Assembly: GCF_003814875.1 (NCBI RefSeq)
Contig: NZ_RKQF01000001.1
Location: 10,974,001-11,038,000 of the forward strand
Source of the DNA: Streptomyces sp. Ag109_O5-1
GTDB lineage: Bacteria; Actinomycetota; Actinomycetes; Streptomycetales; Streptomycetaceae
Direction: 5' to 3'
Length of the DNA stretch: 64,000 nt
Shown: positions 49,281-58,473 of the stretch, piece after piece
Position numbering within the stretch: the first letter of the stretch is position 1
Layout: each line of letters starts with the position of its first letter
Translations under genes and position numbers: made by a program
The notes under the pieces: model-generated
Told to the model about the DNA's origin: nothing
Database searches by the model: none
What the model saw: the letters and a program-made list of their open reading frames with translations, nothing else

Positions 49281-49681
49281 TCGGTCCTGATCCGGCCGTC
49301 GTCGTCGAGTACGAGGATGTTCAGGCCCCCGCCCACGACGTCGCCGGTCTCGGCCGACACCGCCTCCCAGCCGAACTTCACCAGGCCGTGCAGCCGCACC
49401 GCGCCGGGGCGTGCCCGGAAGGCGAACCCCTGCGCCTCGACGAAGCGTTCGTGGCCTCGTGCAACCCGGTTCTCGATGGCGTCGTACCCCTGAGCCTCCA
49501 ATGTCGAGTGGCCGAAGCCGAGTTCGGCGGCGACCTGCCTCATCTCCGCCGGTGGTTGGAGGACGTGGACGCCGTCCGTGGCCCACAACAGCTCGATGGC
49601 CGTTCGGCGTTCGGTGGCGTCCGGTGTCGTCCACTGGGCCATGTAGCGGTCGGCCAGCTGCTGTGCGTCGATCTCGATCAC
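49259..49681 (-). CDS. SnoaL-like (NTF2-fold) protein
   Basis: The 140-residue protein has the cone-shaped NTF2/SnoaL fold pattern: LADRYMAQWTTPDATERRTA at the start and FGWEAVSAETGDVVGGGLNILVLDDDGRI with the final strand motif. Family members are small isomerases, hydrolases or ligand-binding proteins. GGAGA precedes the GTG at 49681. An operator-like palindrome matching that of the XRE gene lies 60 bp upstream, so it probably belongs to the same regulon. Confidence 0.8.
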   Translation of the reverse strand: MIEIDAQQLADRYMAQWTTPDATERRTAIELLWATDGVHVLQPPAEMRQVAAELGFGHSTLEAQGYDAIENRVARGHERFVEAQGFAFRARPGAVRLHGLVKFGWEAVSAETGDVVGGGLNILVLDDDGRIRTDYMFPGA

Positions 49682-49740
49682 GCGAATCTCCTTGCAGGGC
49701 GGGGCGGTTCGGACCAGATCCTGCGGTGCCCGACCGCGAC

Positions 49741-49761
49741 CGACAATTCCCGACGGGGAAT
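49741..49761. promoter_or_regulatory. Second copy of the XRE operator-like palindrome, upstream of the SnoaL-like gene
   Basis: CGACAATTCCC, three variable bases, GGGGAAT: identical at 18 of 21 positions to the site at 48445-48465, 60 bp upstream of the SnoaL-like GTG start. The shared sequence argues for control by the XRE protein encoded between them. Confidence 0.75.
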
Positions 49762-49811
49762 CGGCAGAACGGCGTGCAGACGTCAGCGGCGAGACCGGCC
49801 GACCGCTGTGG

Positions 49812-50702
49812 TCAGGCGTCGTCGTCCCCCAACGCGTCGCGCAGTGCGGCGCGGGAGGCCACGCCCAGCTTGGGGAAGAGCTGGTGCAGGTGGGTGGAGG
49901 CGGTGCGCGGGGAGAGGAAGGCGTTCGCCGATCTGCTTGCTGGTGAGGCCCGCCGCCGCGAGCATGGCGATCTCGCGTTGCTGCGGGGCGAGCGACGCCA
50001 GCCCGGTGGCACCGGCGGGCCCGACGGACAACCCGGCGGCCCGCTTGATCAGGGCGGCCACCTCGTCCGGCCGGGACACGTACACGGCGTGGCTGCCGGG
50101 CACCTCGACGACCTGCGAGCCCGCCCGCTCGGACATCGCACGCTGCGCGGGCGGCGGGATCATACGGTCGTGGGTGGCGACGAGGTACCAGCTCGGCTTC
50201 ACCCGCCAGGCCGGCTCCGCCACGGCGCCGATGGGCGCGTCGACACCCCACGGCACCTGCGAGTCGGCCATGAACTCCGCCAGTTCGACGGGAACGTCCG
50301 GCGAAGGAGTCCGCGAACTTCTCGCGGTCCAGGAACAGGAAACCGTCCTTGGGCGGCAGGATCGGCGGCACCGGAGCGCCGGGTCGGCGATGAGCGAGCT
50401 TACCGACTCGCCCTTGTCGGGCACGAACGCGGCGATGTAGACCAGCGCCGCGACCTTCGGGTGGTTGCCCGCCTCGGAGATCACGACACCGTCGTAGGAG
50501 TGCCCCACCAGGACGACCGGGCCGTCCAGGACGTCGATGGCCATCCGCGTCGCGGCGACGTCGCCCTCCAGCGACAGTGTCGGGTTCTGGACGACGATGA
50601 CGTCGTACCCGTCCCGCTGGAGGGCGGCGTAGACCCCCTGTCAGCCGGATCCGTCCACAAGCCTCCGTGGACGAGAACGACGTTCCGCGATTCCGTACTC
50701 AT
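49812..50702 (-). pseudogene. Alpha/beta hydrolase fused to a LuxR-type HTH, multiply disrupted
   Basis: From the ATG at 50702 the sequence reads STESRNVVLVHGG, then loses one base near 50660. It then meets TGA at 50641 where family members have Trp, and goes on as GVYAALQRDGYDVIVV, VVLVGHSYDGVVISEAGNH (nucleophile elbow GHSYDG) and VAALVYIAAFVPDKGESV. Two more indels near 50385 and 50305 bracket PPILPPKDGFLFLDREKF. The C-terminal part carries a LuxR helix-turn-helix, QQREIAMLAAAGLTSKQIGE, broken once more near 49920 before LSPRTASTHLHQLFPKLGV and the stop at 49812. At least four indels and one nonsense codon make it a clear pseudogene. Confidence 0.75.
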
Positions 50703-51106
50703 GGCTTCTCCTTGGGTGTGCCCGACCGTCGCGGCCACGTGAAGAAAGCCAGGCAGGCGGCTGCCGCGACCGACTCCGTCAAGTGACGTAGATCGAAGAG
50801 ACCTTGTCCCTCCTGCGCCCCTTCCGCGTCCGTCCCCCGTCCGTCCGGCATTCGGGTGACGCCTCCGTCACGAACGGTGATACGAGGTGACGGAGCCCTT
50901 GCGGCTTCCCGCGGAAGTTGCCACGCTGGTGGTTCGGACCGCTTGTTCCAGCTCTCCACGGCGTTCGCGAGATCGCCGGCCCCGACCAGTCCCGGCTCGA
51001 TACGTTCGTGCGCGCTGCTCTCCTCCCCGGCGCTGAAGCGCGTGCACCGCGCTCACGTACCACAGCGACTGGCCGGACAGCCGCCGCCTCACCTGTGGAG
51101 CACACC
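50703..51106. other. Intergenic region without a recognisable gene
   Basis: About 400 bp between the hydrolase pseudogene and the small membrane protein gene. The frame of the latter stays open upstream, but the predicted residues look unconserved. No RNA gene or operator is evident. Confidence 0.45.
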
Positions 51107-51448
51107 ATGGACACGAGCGAGGAGGCCGCCCGCGGCCTGACCGACATCCAGGACTTCCTGTACCAGCAGGCTCATCTGCGAGCGGCCCGTCGGCGCGTCG
51201 CGGACTTCACCGCACAGGAGCCCGGGCTGACCCGGGAACAGCGGACGGACATCGAGCGCTGGTATCTGGAGGAACAGACATACGTGGCCCGCATGGTCAC
51301 CGACCACATCGCTGCCAGCATCAGCGAGGTGGAACAGCGCCATCGCGTCCGCTTCGGCCACTGGCTGCGCGGCACCCTGACCGCGATGATCCTCATCACC
51401 GCGGCCATGGCACTGTGCGTCACCGTGGTTCTGGTCGGCGCCTCCTAG
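51107..51448 (+). CDS. Small membrane-anchored protein of unknown function
   Basis: The 113-residue protein is mostly charged and helical (residues 1-80, with RAARRRVADFTAQEPGLTRE and QTYVARMVTDHIAASISEVE) and ends in one strong membrane helix (TLTAMILITAAMALCVTVVL, about 90-112). This looks like a tail-anchored or type I protein with a cytoplasmic coiled region. GGAG lies close to the ATG at 51107. No family is recognised and neighbours give no clue. Confidence 0.55.
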   Translation: MDTSEEAARGLTDIQDFLYQQAHLRAARRRVADFTAQEPGLTREQRTDIERWYLEEQTYVARMVTDHIAASISEVEQRHRVRFGHWLRGTLTAMILITAAMALCVTVVLVGAS

Positions 51449-51519
51449 GGTTCGGTGGCCCAAGCCCGATCCGGACAGCGGTGTCGGGGACGCGACGCTG
51501 GGTTCTGAGCGCTTGCTTC

Positions 51520-51909
51520 CTACGCGGCCCAGCCGCCGTACGGCACGGTGATGAGTTCCATGGCGTGGCCTGCCGGGTCCATGAAGTACACGCCGTGACC
51601 GCCGTCGTTGTGGTTGATCGTCCCGGGGTGTTTCCGCCTGGGGTCGGCGTAGTGCTCGATGCCGCGCTGCCTGATCTGCGCGTACGCCGCGTCGAACTCC
51701 TCCTCGGAGACCAGGAAGGCGTAGTGCTGTGGGGTGATCGTGTCCACCGGAACCGTGGCGAAGTCCAACGTGACGCCGTTGCTCAACCGGACAGCGATGA
51801 ACGGGCCCCACTCGGAAGTGATCTCAAGGCCCAACAGGTCTGCGAAGAACTCCGCGGACTCCCGGTTGTCCCGGGCATGGACGATCGTGTGGTTCAGCTC
51901 GACTGACAA
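51520..51909 (-). CDS. VOC-superfamily protein (glyoxalase-like)
   Basis: The 129-residue VOC protein reads VELNHTIVHARDNRESAEFF at the start, with the first-half metal His, and GHGVYFMDPAGHAMELITVP at the end, with the second-half His and Glu. Its substrate is unknown. The TTG at 51909 is chosen because GGAGG stands 6-7 bases ahead and because relatives begin at this Ser-Val-Glu-Leu. The longer frame has no such site. Confidence 0.78.
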   Translation of the reverse strand: MSVELNHTIVHARDNRESAEFFADLLGLEITSEWGPFIAVRLSNGVTLDFATVPVDTITPQHYAFLVSEEEFDAAYAQIRQRGIEHYADPRRKHPGTINHNDGGHGVYFMDPAGHAMELITVPYGGWAA

Positions 51910-52156
51910 GGAATGCCTCCGAGGGCATCTCCCGACACCTCCATGCCTCACCCAGCCAGTGACCGGCACGCGATGTCGCCGTAGATCTTAGACGCCGTTG
52001 TCCACGTGGGCCAGACCGGCCGGATCAGCGGCGGCAACCGGTCGAACCGCAGAGCGCGGCTCCATGTCACAGATGTGCCTGCTGCCTCGTCTTCTGTGTA
52101 CAGATGCCGGCGCGCGCCTGCGCACCGAACGACGAGCACCGGAGGTCTCCGTCGCC

Positions 52157-52414
52157 ATGACCACCGCACGCGAAGATCCGGCCGCGTCCTGGCGTGAACA
52201 CGCCGCCTGCCTACGCGAGGACCCTGATCTCTTCTTCCCCATCGGGAACGGCGGGCTGACGCGCCACCAGATCGACGAGGCCAAGGCCGTCTGCGGCGCG
52301 TGCCCCGTCGTCCGGCAGTGCCTCGCCTGGGCCGTGCGGACGGGACAGACGGAAGGGATCTGGGGCGGCACGACCGAGACCGAACGCCGTCTCGGTGCAG
52401 GCGCGATGATCTGA
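52157..52414 (+). CDS. WhiB-family iron-sulfur regulator
   Basis: The 85-residue protein has the four conserved cysteines that bind a 4Fe-4S cluster (HAACLREDPDLFFPIG, then VCGACPVVRQCLAWAV) and the GIWGGTTETERR turn and basic stretch used for sigma-factor or DNA contact. WhiB-like proteins are confined to actinobacteria and their phages and control development, redox response or resistance. GGAGG lies 10-11 bases before the ATG. It is a short form without extended tails. Confidence 0.92.
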   Translation: MTTAREDPAASWREHAACLREDPDLFFPIGNGGLTRHQIDEAKAVCGACPVVRQCLAWAVRTGQTEGIWGGTTETERRLGAGAMI

Positions 52415-52443
52415 CCTCCTGTCGGATGGTCATGTCCCTTGTA

Positions 52444-53994
52444 GTGCAACACCGTTGCGTTTAGCCACTGTTGGTGGCGTCAAGACCGCCTTCCTTGATC
52501 ATCTCGAAGTGAAGGGCGTATGCCTGGGCTCTTCTGGGGTGCTTGCCGGTAGTGAACGTGTACTTGCTGTTGCGCTTGCGGACTCGGGCCTTCAGCCGCC
52601 AGCGTCGGCCCTTCGGCAGGAGGCCGGCCAGGGCGACACGACCGATCGCCCCGACGAGGCCCACCGGACCGGCCGGGACGATGCCGCCGGCGGCCACGAT
52701 CTGGTCAGCGGCGGCGTTGAGCAGCACGATCAGGCTGACGCGCTCCGCCGACAGGCCCGGTTGGGCCGTAACCAGGTCGTCGGCGGTTCGCACCAGCGCC
52801 TGGTAGACCGTCAGCAGGGCATAGACCCTCCTGCTCGAGCCCGGGGACTGTCCGTGAGCGCAGCACCCGTCCGTCGAGGACGGTCGACTTCAACGAGAAA
52901 TAGCAGGTCTCCGCCTGCCACCTGCGGTGATACAACGTGATCAGCTCGTGGGCGGGGTAGCTCTCGGAGTCCAGGAGGCTGGTCATCAGCCGCCACAGCT
53001 CGGTGCGGCGGGTGCCGTCGGCCAGCTCGATGGTCATCCAGGCTTCGATGATCCGTACCTCGAGCCGCCCGTAACCGCGCCCGGCCTGGTATCTCCCGGC
53101 GCAGACGGTGGTCAGGTAGGAGCCGTCCGGCAGCGGGTGGCGCACCGTCGGGCGCCGCTTGCGGGTCGAGCGCAGCAGGAAGGATGCGCCGGTGCCGGTC
53201 ACTGCCTCCAGGAAGTCGTATGCGTCGTAGTAGGCGTCGGCCAGCAGCACCATTGAGGCGTCCAGATGGGACAGCAGGCGGCGCGCGTAGCCGAGTTCGT
53301 CGGTGGTGTCCGGGCCGAAGGCCGCGCCGAGCAGGGCGCGGGTGCCGCACTCGACCAGTGCCACCAGGCGCAGCAGGAGGTAGCCGAATTCGAGCACCTG
53401 ACCACCGTGCTTGGGGAAGCGCCAGGTCACCGCCTCCTCGTCGGGGATGCTCAAAGTGGTGCCGTCCACCGTGACCGCCCGCAGACCGCGATAGAAGGAG
53501 CCGGACCGTGCCCGGGCGGCCACCGGACCCGCCAGGATCTCGAACAGGCGGCGCAGCGGAGCGCTGCCCGGTCGGCGCCGGGCTCGCGACAATGAGGAGG
53601 CGCACGGCCGCGCCACCGCGATCCCGTGCAGTCCCGCCCCGAGTTTGCTCCATACCGTCTGGTAGGACGAGCGCTCGAAGAAGGCGAGAGCGAGCACGAA
53701 GTACACCACCACCCGCGCAGGCAGCAACCGCACGCGCCGCTCACGCGAGCCTGTCTCCTCGAGGACGGCGTCAACCAGGTGCGGGTCGATGACCTGTGTC
53801 AACTCTCCCAGGTGGCCGGGAGCGTACACATCATGAGCTGACGCCACGGGTGGTGGGGTGGCAGAATGCCGCGGCAACGGGACCTCCGGTACGACGATCT
53901 CTGGGCTCGACACCACAGGGATCTACCAGGGGTCCCGTCCTCTCGTTCATGAACTTGACAAGACGCCGGACGGCATAACGCAACGGTGTTGCAC
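52444..53994. mobile_element. IS4-type insertion sequence with terminal inverted repeats
   Basis: The element of about 1.55 kb is bounded by an inverted repeat that is perfect over 18 bases and reads GTGCAACACCGTTGCGTT at the left end (52444-52461). Its complement ends at 53994. It contains one transposase gene, now frameshifted, on the minus strand. I find no clear target-site duplication in the flanking bases, so one end may have been rearranged after insertion. Confidence 0.8.
52461..53916 (-). pseudogene. IS4-family DDE transposase, frameshifted
   Basis: The first 360 or so residues from the GTG at 53916 are a normal IS4-type transposase. The first Asp is in AVTVDGTTLSIPDE, the second in VLLADAYYDAYDFLEA, and the Glu in YHRRWQAETCYFSLKS. 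At 52826-52828 one extra C (GAGGG in the coding strand) shifts the frame after GLEQE. The proper C-terminus (RTADDLVTAQPGLSAERVSL) continues in another frame to the stop at 52461, inside the right inverted repeat. The protein would lack its last 110 residues, so the element is probably immobile unless supplied in trans. Confidence 0.8.
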
Positions 53995-54680
53995 CAAGCG
54001 GGACGCCATCTGTCGGAGTGGCAATGCGTCAGGACCGTCGGCATCAGGGCGGCCTCGGTTCCGGCGAAGCCGCCCACAGATGCCCACACTTGAAATCGAG
54101 AGAGCCCACAGAGGTGCCGCTGGGCAACCTTCCGAGGCCTGTCGCCTTCAACGATCATCCTTGGGTGGAGGGCGGCTTCGCGGTCTTCGGGTCTTGCCGG
54201 TCGAGCTGGCGTATGCGCAGGTCAGCGTGCTCGTCCACAAGGGTGAAACGGTGGTGTAAGAGACCACCAGTGCCCAGGGTGACTTGGCCAGCTAGGTAAA
54301 CCCCACCTGGAGCAAGGTCAAGAGGGGCGCCGTGAAAAGCGCTCTGCGCGGACATTCGAGGGCTGCCCGCCCGAGTCCGCGGGTAGACCGCACGAGGCCG
54401 GCGGCAACGTCGGCCCTAGATGGATGGCCGTCTCCCCGGTTGCCGCGAGGCGACTGGGTGACAGAATCCGGCGTACAGCCTGACTCGTCTGCGGCTACCT
54501 GTGGCTTTGCCTCGGAAAGGGCCTCTGACCTGCGTCGGACGTCCTTTCCGATCTTTCGGGGGTTTGCCGCGTTAGGCGGCGGAAAGTCCCTCGGAAGTCC
54601 CTCGGGCAGCGGGTGTGCAGGTTTGACCTGATCCGGGGGTTTGCTCCGGCGTTGGGCTGATGCCCGCATAGATGAACGGC
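53995..54680. other. Gene-poor region downstream of the insertion element
   Basis: About 690 bp with no supported gene. Short frames exist on both strands but none carries recognisable motifs or consistent codon bias. It may contain the lost 5' part of the SpoIIE-type pseudogene. Confidence 0.5.
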
Positions 54681-56128
54681 CACCGGCTGCGAGGCCAGGA
54701 CCCGTATCGGCGGCAGCCTGGACATCGGCGGAACCGCGCAGGAACTCGCCGAGGTCGTCGTGCCCCGCTTCGCCGACTCCGTCAGCGTCAACCTGCTGGA
54801 GCCCGTCTTCCGGGGAGAGACGCCTCCTGTCCGCGTGGCGGTCATCCGGTGCTGCGCCGCGCGGGAGACCGAGGCCCAAACGATCGGTCTGCCCTGCCAG
54901 GCCTCGGTGACCGAGAGGCGCACATCGACCCCGGCGCACTGCCGGTTGCGGAGTGCCTCGCCGGCCGGACGGTGACGCGAGAGGAGAACGGGACATCCTT
55001 CATCGCTGTCCCGATCCGTACCCCGGACGCGGTCCTGGGCATCGCAGTGTCCGTCAGGAGCGAGAAGTCGCGCGAGCCGTTCGGGCCGGACGATGTCGCC
55101 GCCACCGAGGATCTCGTAGCTCGGCTCGCTGTGTGTCTCGACAACGCCCACCGGTTCACAAGGGAGCGCGGGATCGCACTGGCGCTTCAGCGGGCGATGT
55201 TGCCGCGGCGGCCCGCTCTTGCGGCCGTCGAGACGGTCAGCCGGTATCTGCCTGCTGGGAACGGGTCTCGGACCGGCGGGGCTGGTTCGACGTGATCCCC
55301 CTTCCCGGCGCGCGGGTCGGCCTCGTGATCGGTGATGTTGTGGGACACGGCATTGCCGCCTCGGTCACCATGGAGCGGCTGCGTACCGCGGTGCGCACGC
55401 TCGCCGACATCGATCTGTCGCCCGACGAACTCCTCACGCATCTTGATGACATCGTGACCCACACCGACGACCTGCCTACAGGGCCGCTGCTGGGACTCGG
55501 CAGCCTGCTCTTCGAGGCCGTGGACCTCGACATTCCCGACGGGAGCGTGCTGGCTCTGTTCACCGACGGTCTCGTCACATCCCGGGAATGCGACTTCGAC
55601 GAAGACCTCTCCGACCTCCAACGGGCTCTGGCCCAGCCCGCCCGGTCACTGGACGCGCTGTGCGACAGCGTCCTGGCGTCCATGTGCACGCAGCCGCGCA
55701 CCGACGACGTGGCCCTGCTGCTGGCCCGCACCAAGAGGCTCAGCGAGGATCAGGTGGCCGACTGGGCGGTGCCTCCTGATCCCGCAGCTGCGGTCACGAT
55801 CCGCAGAGGAGTTGTGGACCGGCTGGCCGCGTTGCATCTGGAGGCCGCCGCCTTCGTCGCCGAACTCGCGGTCAGCGAGCTGGTGACCAACGCGATTCGC
55901 TATGGCGCGGAGCCGATCCGGCTCCAGCTGATCAGGGATCGGGGTCTGATCTGCGAGGTCTCCGACGGCAACAGCACCAGCCCTCACCTGCGCCGGGCCC
56001 GCACCTTCGACGAAGGCGGCCGTGGGCTCTTCATGGTCGCCCAGCTCACTCGCCGCTGGGGCACCCGCTACTCCATGACCGGCAGGACGAACTGGGCGGA
56101 ACAGCAGCTTGACGAACTGATCCCATGA
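54681..56128 (+). pseudogene. SpoIIE-family phosphatase/anti-sigma kinase remnant
   Basis: The sequence begins inside a GAF domain (RTRIGGSLDIGGTAQELAEV, VPRFADSVSVNLLEPVF). It matches about residue 262 onward of the intact phosphatase at 17986-20460. It changes frame near 54900 and again near 55255, then runs through the phosphatase domain (GWFDVIPLPGARVGLVIGDV) and the kinase domain (AELAVSELVTNAIRYGAEPI, DEGGRGLFMVAQL) to 56128. The PAS domains are gone. So is the middle of the phosphatase, the part around AGHPPP, between the LDDIV and GPLLGLG segments. It is therefore dead as a phosphatase, although the kinase-like end is intact. Confidence 0.78.
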
Positions 56129-56198
56129 CGCGGTCGTCGAGGTGCGAAGTCGCCGAAGGTACATCGCGGACCTGCCGGAGTGCCGAGAAGGCTTGGCG

Positions 56199-58220
56199 TC
56201 AGAGCGTCGCCCCCAGTTCCGTGCCCTGGCGGATCGCCCGCTTGGCGTCGAGTTCTGCGGCGAGGTCCGCGCCACCGATGAGGTGGGCCGACAGCCCGTC
56301 CTCGCGCAGTTCCTCGTAGAGGCTTCGGTTGGGTTCCTGGCCCGTGCACAGGACGACCGTGTCGACCGGGATCACTCGCTCCTCGCCGTCGACCGTGACG
56401 TGCAGACCCTCATCGTCGATGCGCCGGTACGTCACTCCCGCGACCATGGTGACCCCGCGGTGCTTCAGCTCGGCCCGGTGGATCCACCCCGTGGTCGCGC
56501 CCAGACCGGCGCCGACCTTGCTGGTCTTGCGCTGGAGGAGGTGAACGGTTCGTCGCGCCGTGGGCCGCTCAGGGCGCCCCAGTCCGCCACGCGTGCGGTA
56601 GTCGACGTCGACGCCCCAGCGCCGGAAGTAGACGTCAGGGCGGCGGCTGGCCTCGTCGCCCGGGTCGGTCAGGTAGAGCGCGGTGTCGAACCCGATACCG
56701 CCCGCCCCGAGGACCGCCACCCGCTCGCCCACCGGCACCTGGTCGCGCAGCACGTCCAGGTAGCTGACGACATTCGGGCGATCCCTGCCCGGGATGTCGG
56801 GAGTGCGGGGGGTGACGCCCGTCGCGACGACGACCTCGTCATAGGCGCCCTCTGCCAGCGCCTCAGCGGTGACCTTCGTGCCGAGGCGGACGTCCACGCC
56901 GTGCTCGTCGAGCTGGACGCGGAAGTAGCGCAGGGTCTCGTTGAACTCGTCCTTGCCCGGGACCTGCCGGGCGATGTTGAGCTGGCCGCCGATCTTGTCG
57001 TTGGCGTCGAACAACGTGACGTCGTGGCCGCGTTGGGCGGCCGTCACCGACACCGCCAGCCCGGCCGGACCTGCCCCCACCACGGCCAGGCGCTTGCGGC
57101 GGCGCGTCGGAGACAGCACCAGCTCCGTCTCATAGCCGGCCCGCGGGTTGACCAGACAAGAGATCGTCTTCTCGCTGAAGCCGTGGTCCAGGCACGCCTG
57201 GTTGCAGCCGATGCACGTGTTGATCGTGTCAGGGCGTCCGGCGCGTGACTTGGCGACGAAGTCCGGGTCGGCGAGGAACGGACGGGCCATCGAGACCATG
57301 TCCGCTCTGCCTTCCGCCAACAGTTCCTCCGCGACCTCTGGGGTGTTGATGCGGTTGCTGGTCACCAGGGGGACGGAAACGACTCCCTTCAGGCGCTGAG
57401 TGATCCATGAGAACGCGCCGCGCGGCACTGAGGTCGCGATGGTGGGGACGCGTGCCTCGTGCCAGCCGATCCCGGTGTTGATGATCGTGGCGCCGGCCGC
57501 CTCCACCGCCTTGGCGAGCGTGACCACCTCGTCCAGGGTGCTGCCGTCCGGGACGAGGTCGAGCATGGACAGGCGGTAGATGAGGATGAAGTCGGGGCCG
57601 ACCCGTTCGCGCACGCGACGGACGATCTCCAGGGGGAACCGGACCCGGTTCTCGTAGGTGCCACCCCAACGGTCGGTGCGGTGGTTGGTGGCCGGGGCGA
57701 TGAACTCGTTGATCAGGTAGCCCTCGGACCCCATGATTTCGACGCCGTCGTAGCCGGCTGTCCTGGCGAGCGCGGCCGCACGGACGAACGCCTCGATCGT
57801 CTCCTCGATCTCGTCATCGGTCAGCGCATGCGGCACGTATCTGCTGATCGGCGCCTGGAGTGCGCTGGGGGCGACCAGATCGGGGTGGTAGGCGTACCGG
57901 CCGGTGTGCAGGATCTGCATCGCGATCCGGCCCCCCTCGCGGTGCACCGCCTCGGTGACGAGCGCGTGCTGCTCGGCCTCAGCCTCGGTGGTGAGCTTGG
58001 CGCTTCTGGGGAAGGCTCGACCTCGGTCATCCGGGGCGATCCCGCCCGTGACGATGAGCCCGACGCCGCCGCGGGCCCGCTCGGCGTAGAAGGCGGCCAT
58101 CCGCTCGAAGCCTCGCTCGGCCTCTTCCAGGCTCAGGTGCATCGAGCCCATCAGGACACGGTTCGGCAGGGTGGTGAACCCCAGATCGAGGGGGCTCAGC
58201 AGGTGAGGGTAGGGGGACAT
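56199..58220 (-). CDS. Old-Yellow-type enoate reductase with Fe-S and FAD/NAD domains (2,4-dienoyl-CoA reductase-like)
   Basis: The 673-residue protein has an N-terminal FMN TIM barrel (about 1-350; SPLDLGFTTLPNRVLMGSMH, DGVEIMGSEGYLINEFIAPA, NHRTDRWGGTYENRVRFPLE). A 4Fe-4S motif follows (CIGCNQACLDHGFSEKTISC). FAD and NADH Rossmann domains come next (VVGAGPAGLAVSVTAAQRG and VLGAGGIGFDTALYL). Family members reduce conjugated C=C bonds of enoyl-CoAs, enones or steroids. The ATG at 58220 has GGAG spaced well. An upstream ATG at 58256 is less likely. It diverges from the Baeyer-Villiger monooxygenase-esterase gene across a shared operator region. Confidence 0.87.
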   Translation of the reverse strand: MSPYPHLLSPLDLGFTTLPNRVLMGSMHLSLEEAERGFERMAAFYAERARGGVGLIVTGGIAPDDRGRAFPRSAKLTTEAEAEQHALVTEAVHREGGRIAMQILHTGRYAYHPDLVAPSALQAPISRYVPHALTDDEIEETIEAFVRAAALARTAGYDGVEIMGSEGYLINEFIAPATNHRTDRWGGTYENRVRFPLEIVRRVRERVGPDFILIYRLSMLDLVPDGSTLDEVVTLAKAVEAAGATIINTGIGWHEARVPTIATSVPRGAFSWITQRLKGVVSVPLVTSNRINTPEVAEELLAEGRADMVSMARPFLADPDFVAKSRAGRPDTINTCIGCNQACLDHGFSEKTISCLVNPRAGYETELVLSPTRRRKRLAVVGAGPAGLAVSVTAAQRGHDVTLFDANDKIGGQLNIARQVPGKDEFNETLRYFRVQLDEHGVDVRLGTKVTAEALAEGAYDEVVVATGVTPRTPDIPGRDRPNVVSYLDVLRDQVPVGERVAVLGAGGIGFDTALYLTDPGDEASRRPDVYFRRWGVDVDYRTRGGLGRPERPTARRTVHLLQRKTSKVGAGLGATTGWIHRAELKHRGVTMVAGVTYRRIDDEGLHVTVDGEERVIPVDTVVLCTGQEPNRSLYEELREDGLSAHLIGGADLAAELDAKRAIRQGTELGATL

Positions 58221-58473
58221 CGGCAGTGCTCCTGCTCCTGAGTCGTGCTGGGGCATGCAAGCAGTTTTATGACCCCGGAACGTTTATGCAATCAGTTGCA
58301 AAAGATCGCCGAAGTCTCGCGAAACAGGCTGTTCACCCCATTCACCAGCGGCTTCGCATCTGAACCGGGTCGCCGCAGCCGACCGTCCCGGCAGAAGACA
58401 GGTAGGGGATCAGGTATGCCATCAGGTATCCCTACCCGTAGCCCTCGCAACGTGCTGAACCCAGAGTCGGTAC
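58221..58473. promoter_or_regulatory. Divergent control region of the reductase and monooxygenase-esterase genes
   Basis: ATGCAAGCAGTT at 58255-58266 and ATGCAATCAGTT at 58286-58297 are direct repeats spaced 31 bp apart, close to three helical turns. The second extends to the palindrome TGCAA-TCAG-TTGCA (58287-58300). They stand 35-80 bp upstream of the reductase start in an AT-rich patch, as a dimeric regulator's paired sites would. The remainder of the 253 bp holds no gene. Confidence 0.6.

Noticed and set aside
50779..51147. A minus-strand frame overlapping the small membrane protein gene
   Set aside because: The translation is Arg/Gly-rich with no motif, while the plus-strand gene has a clear membrane helix and ribosome-binding site.
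53995..54680. Group II intron or structured RNA in the gene-poor stretch after the insertion element
   Set aside because: No reverse transcriptase motif and no domain V-like hairpin could be found by eye.
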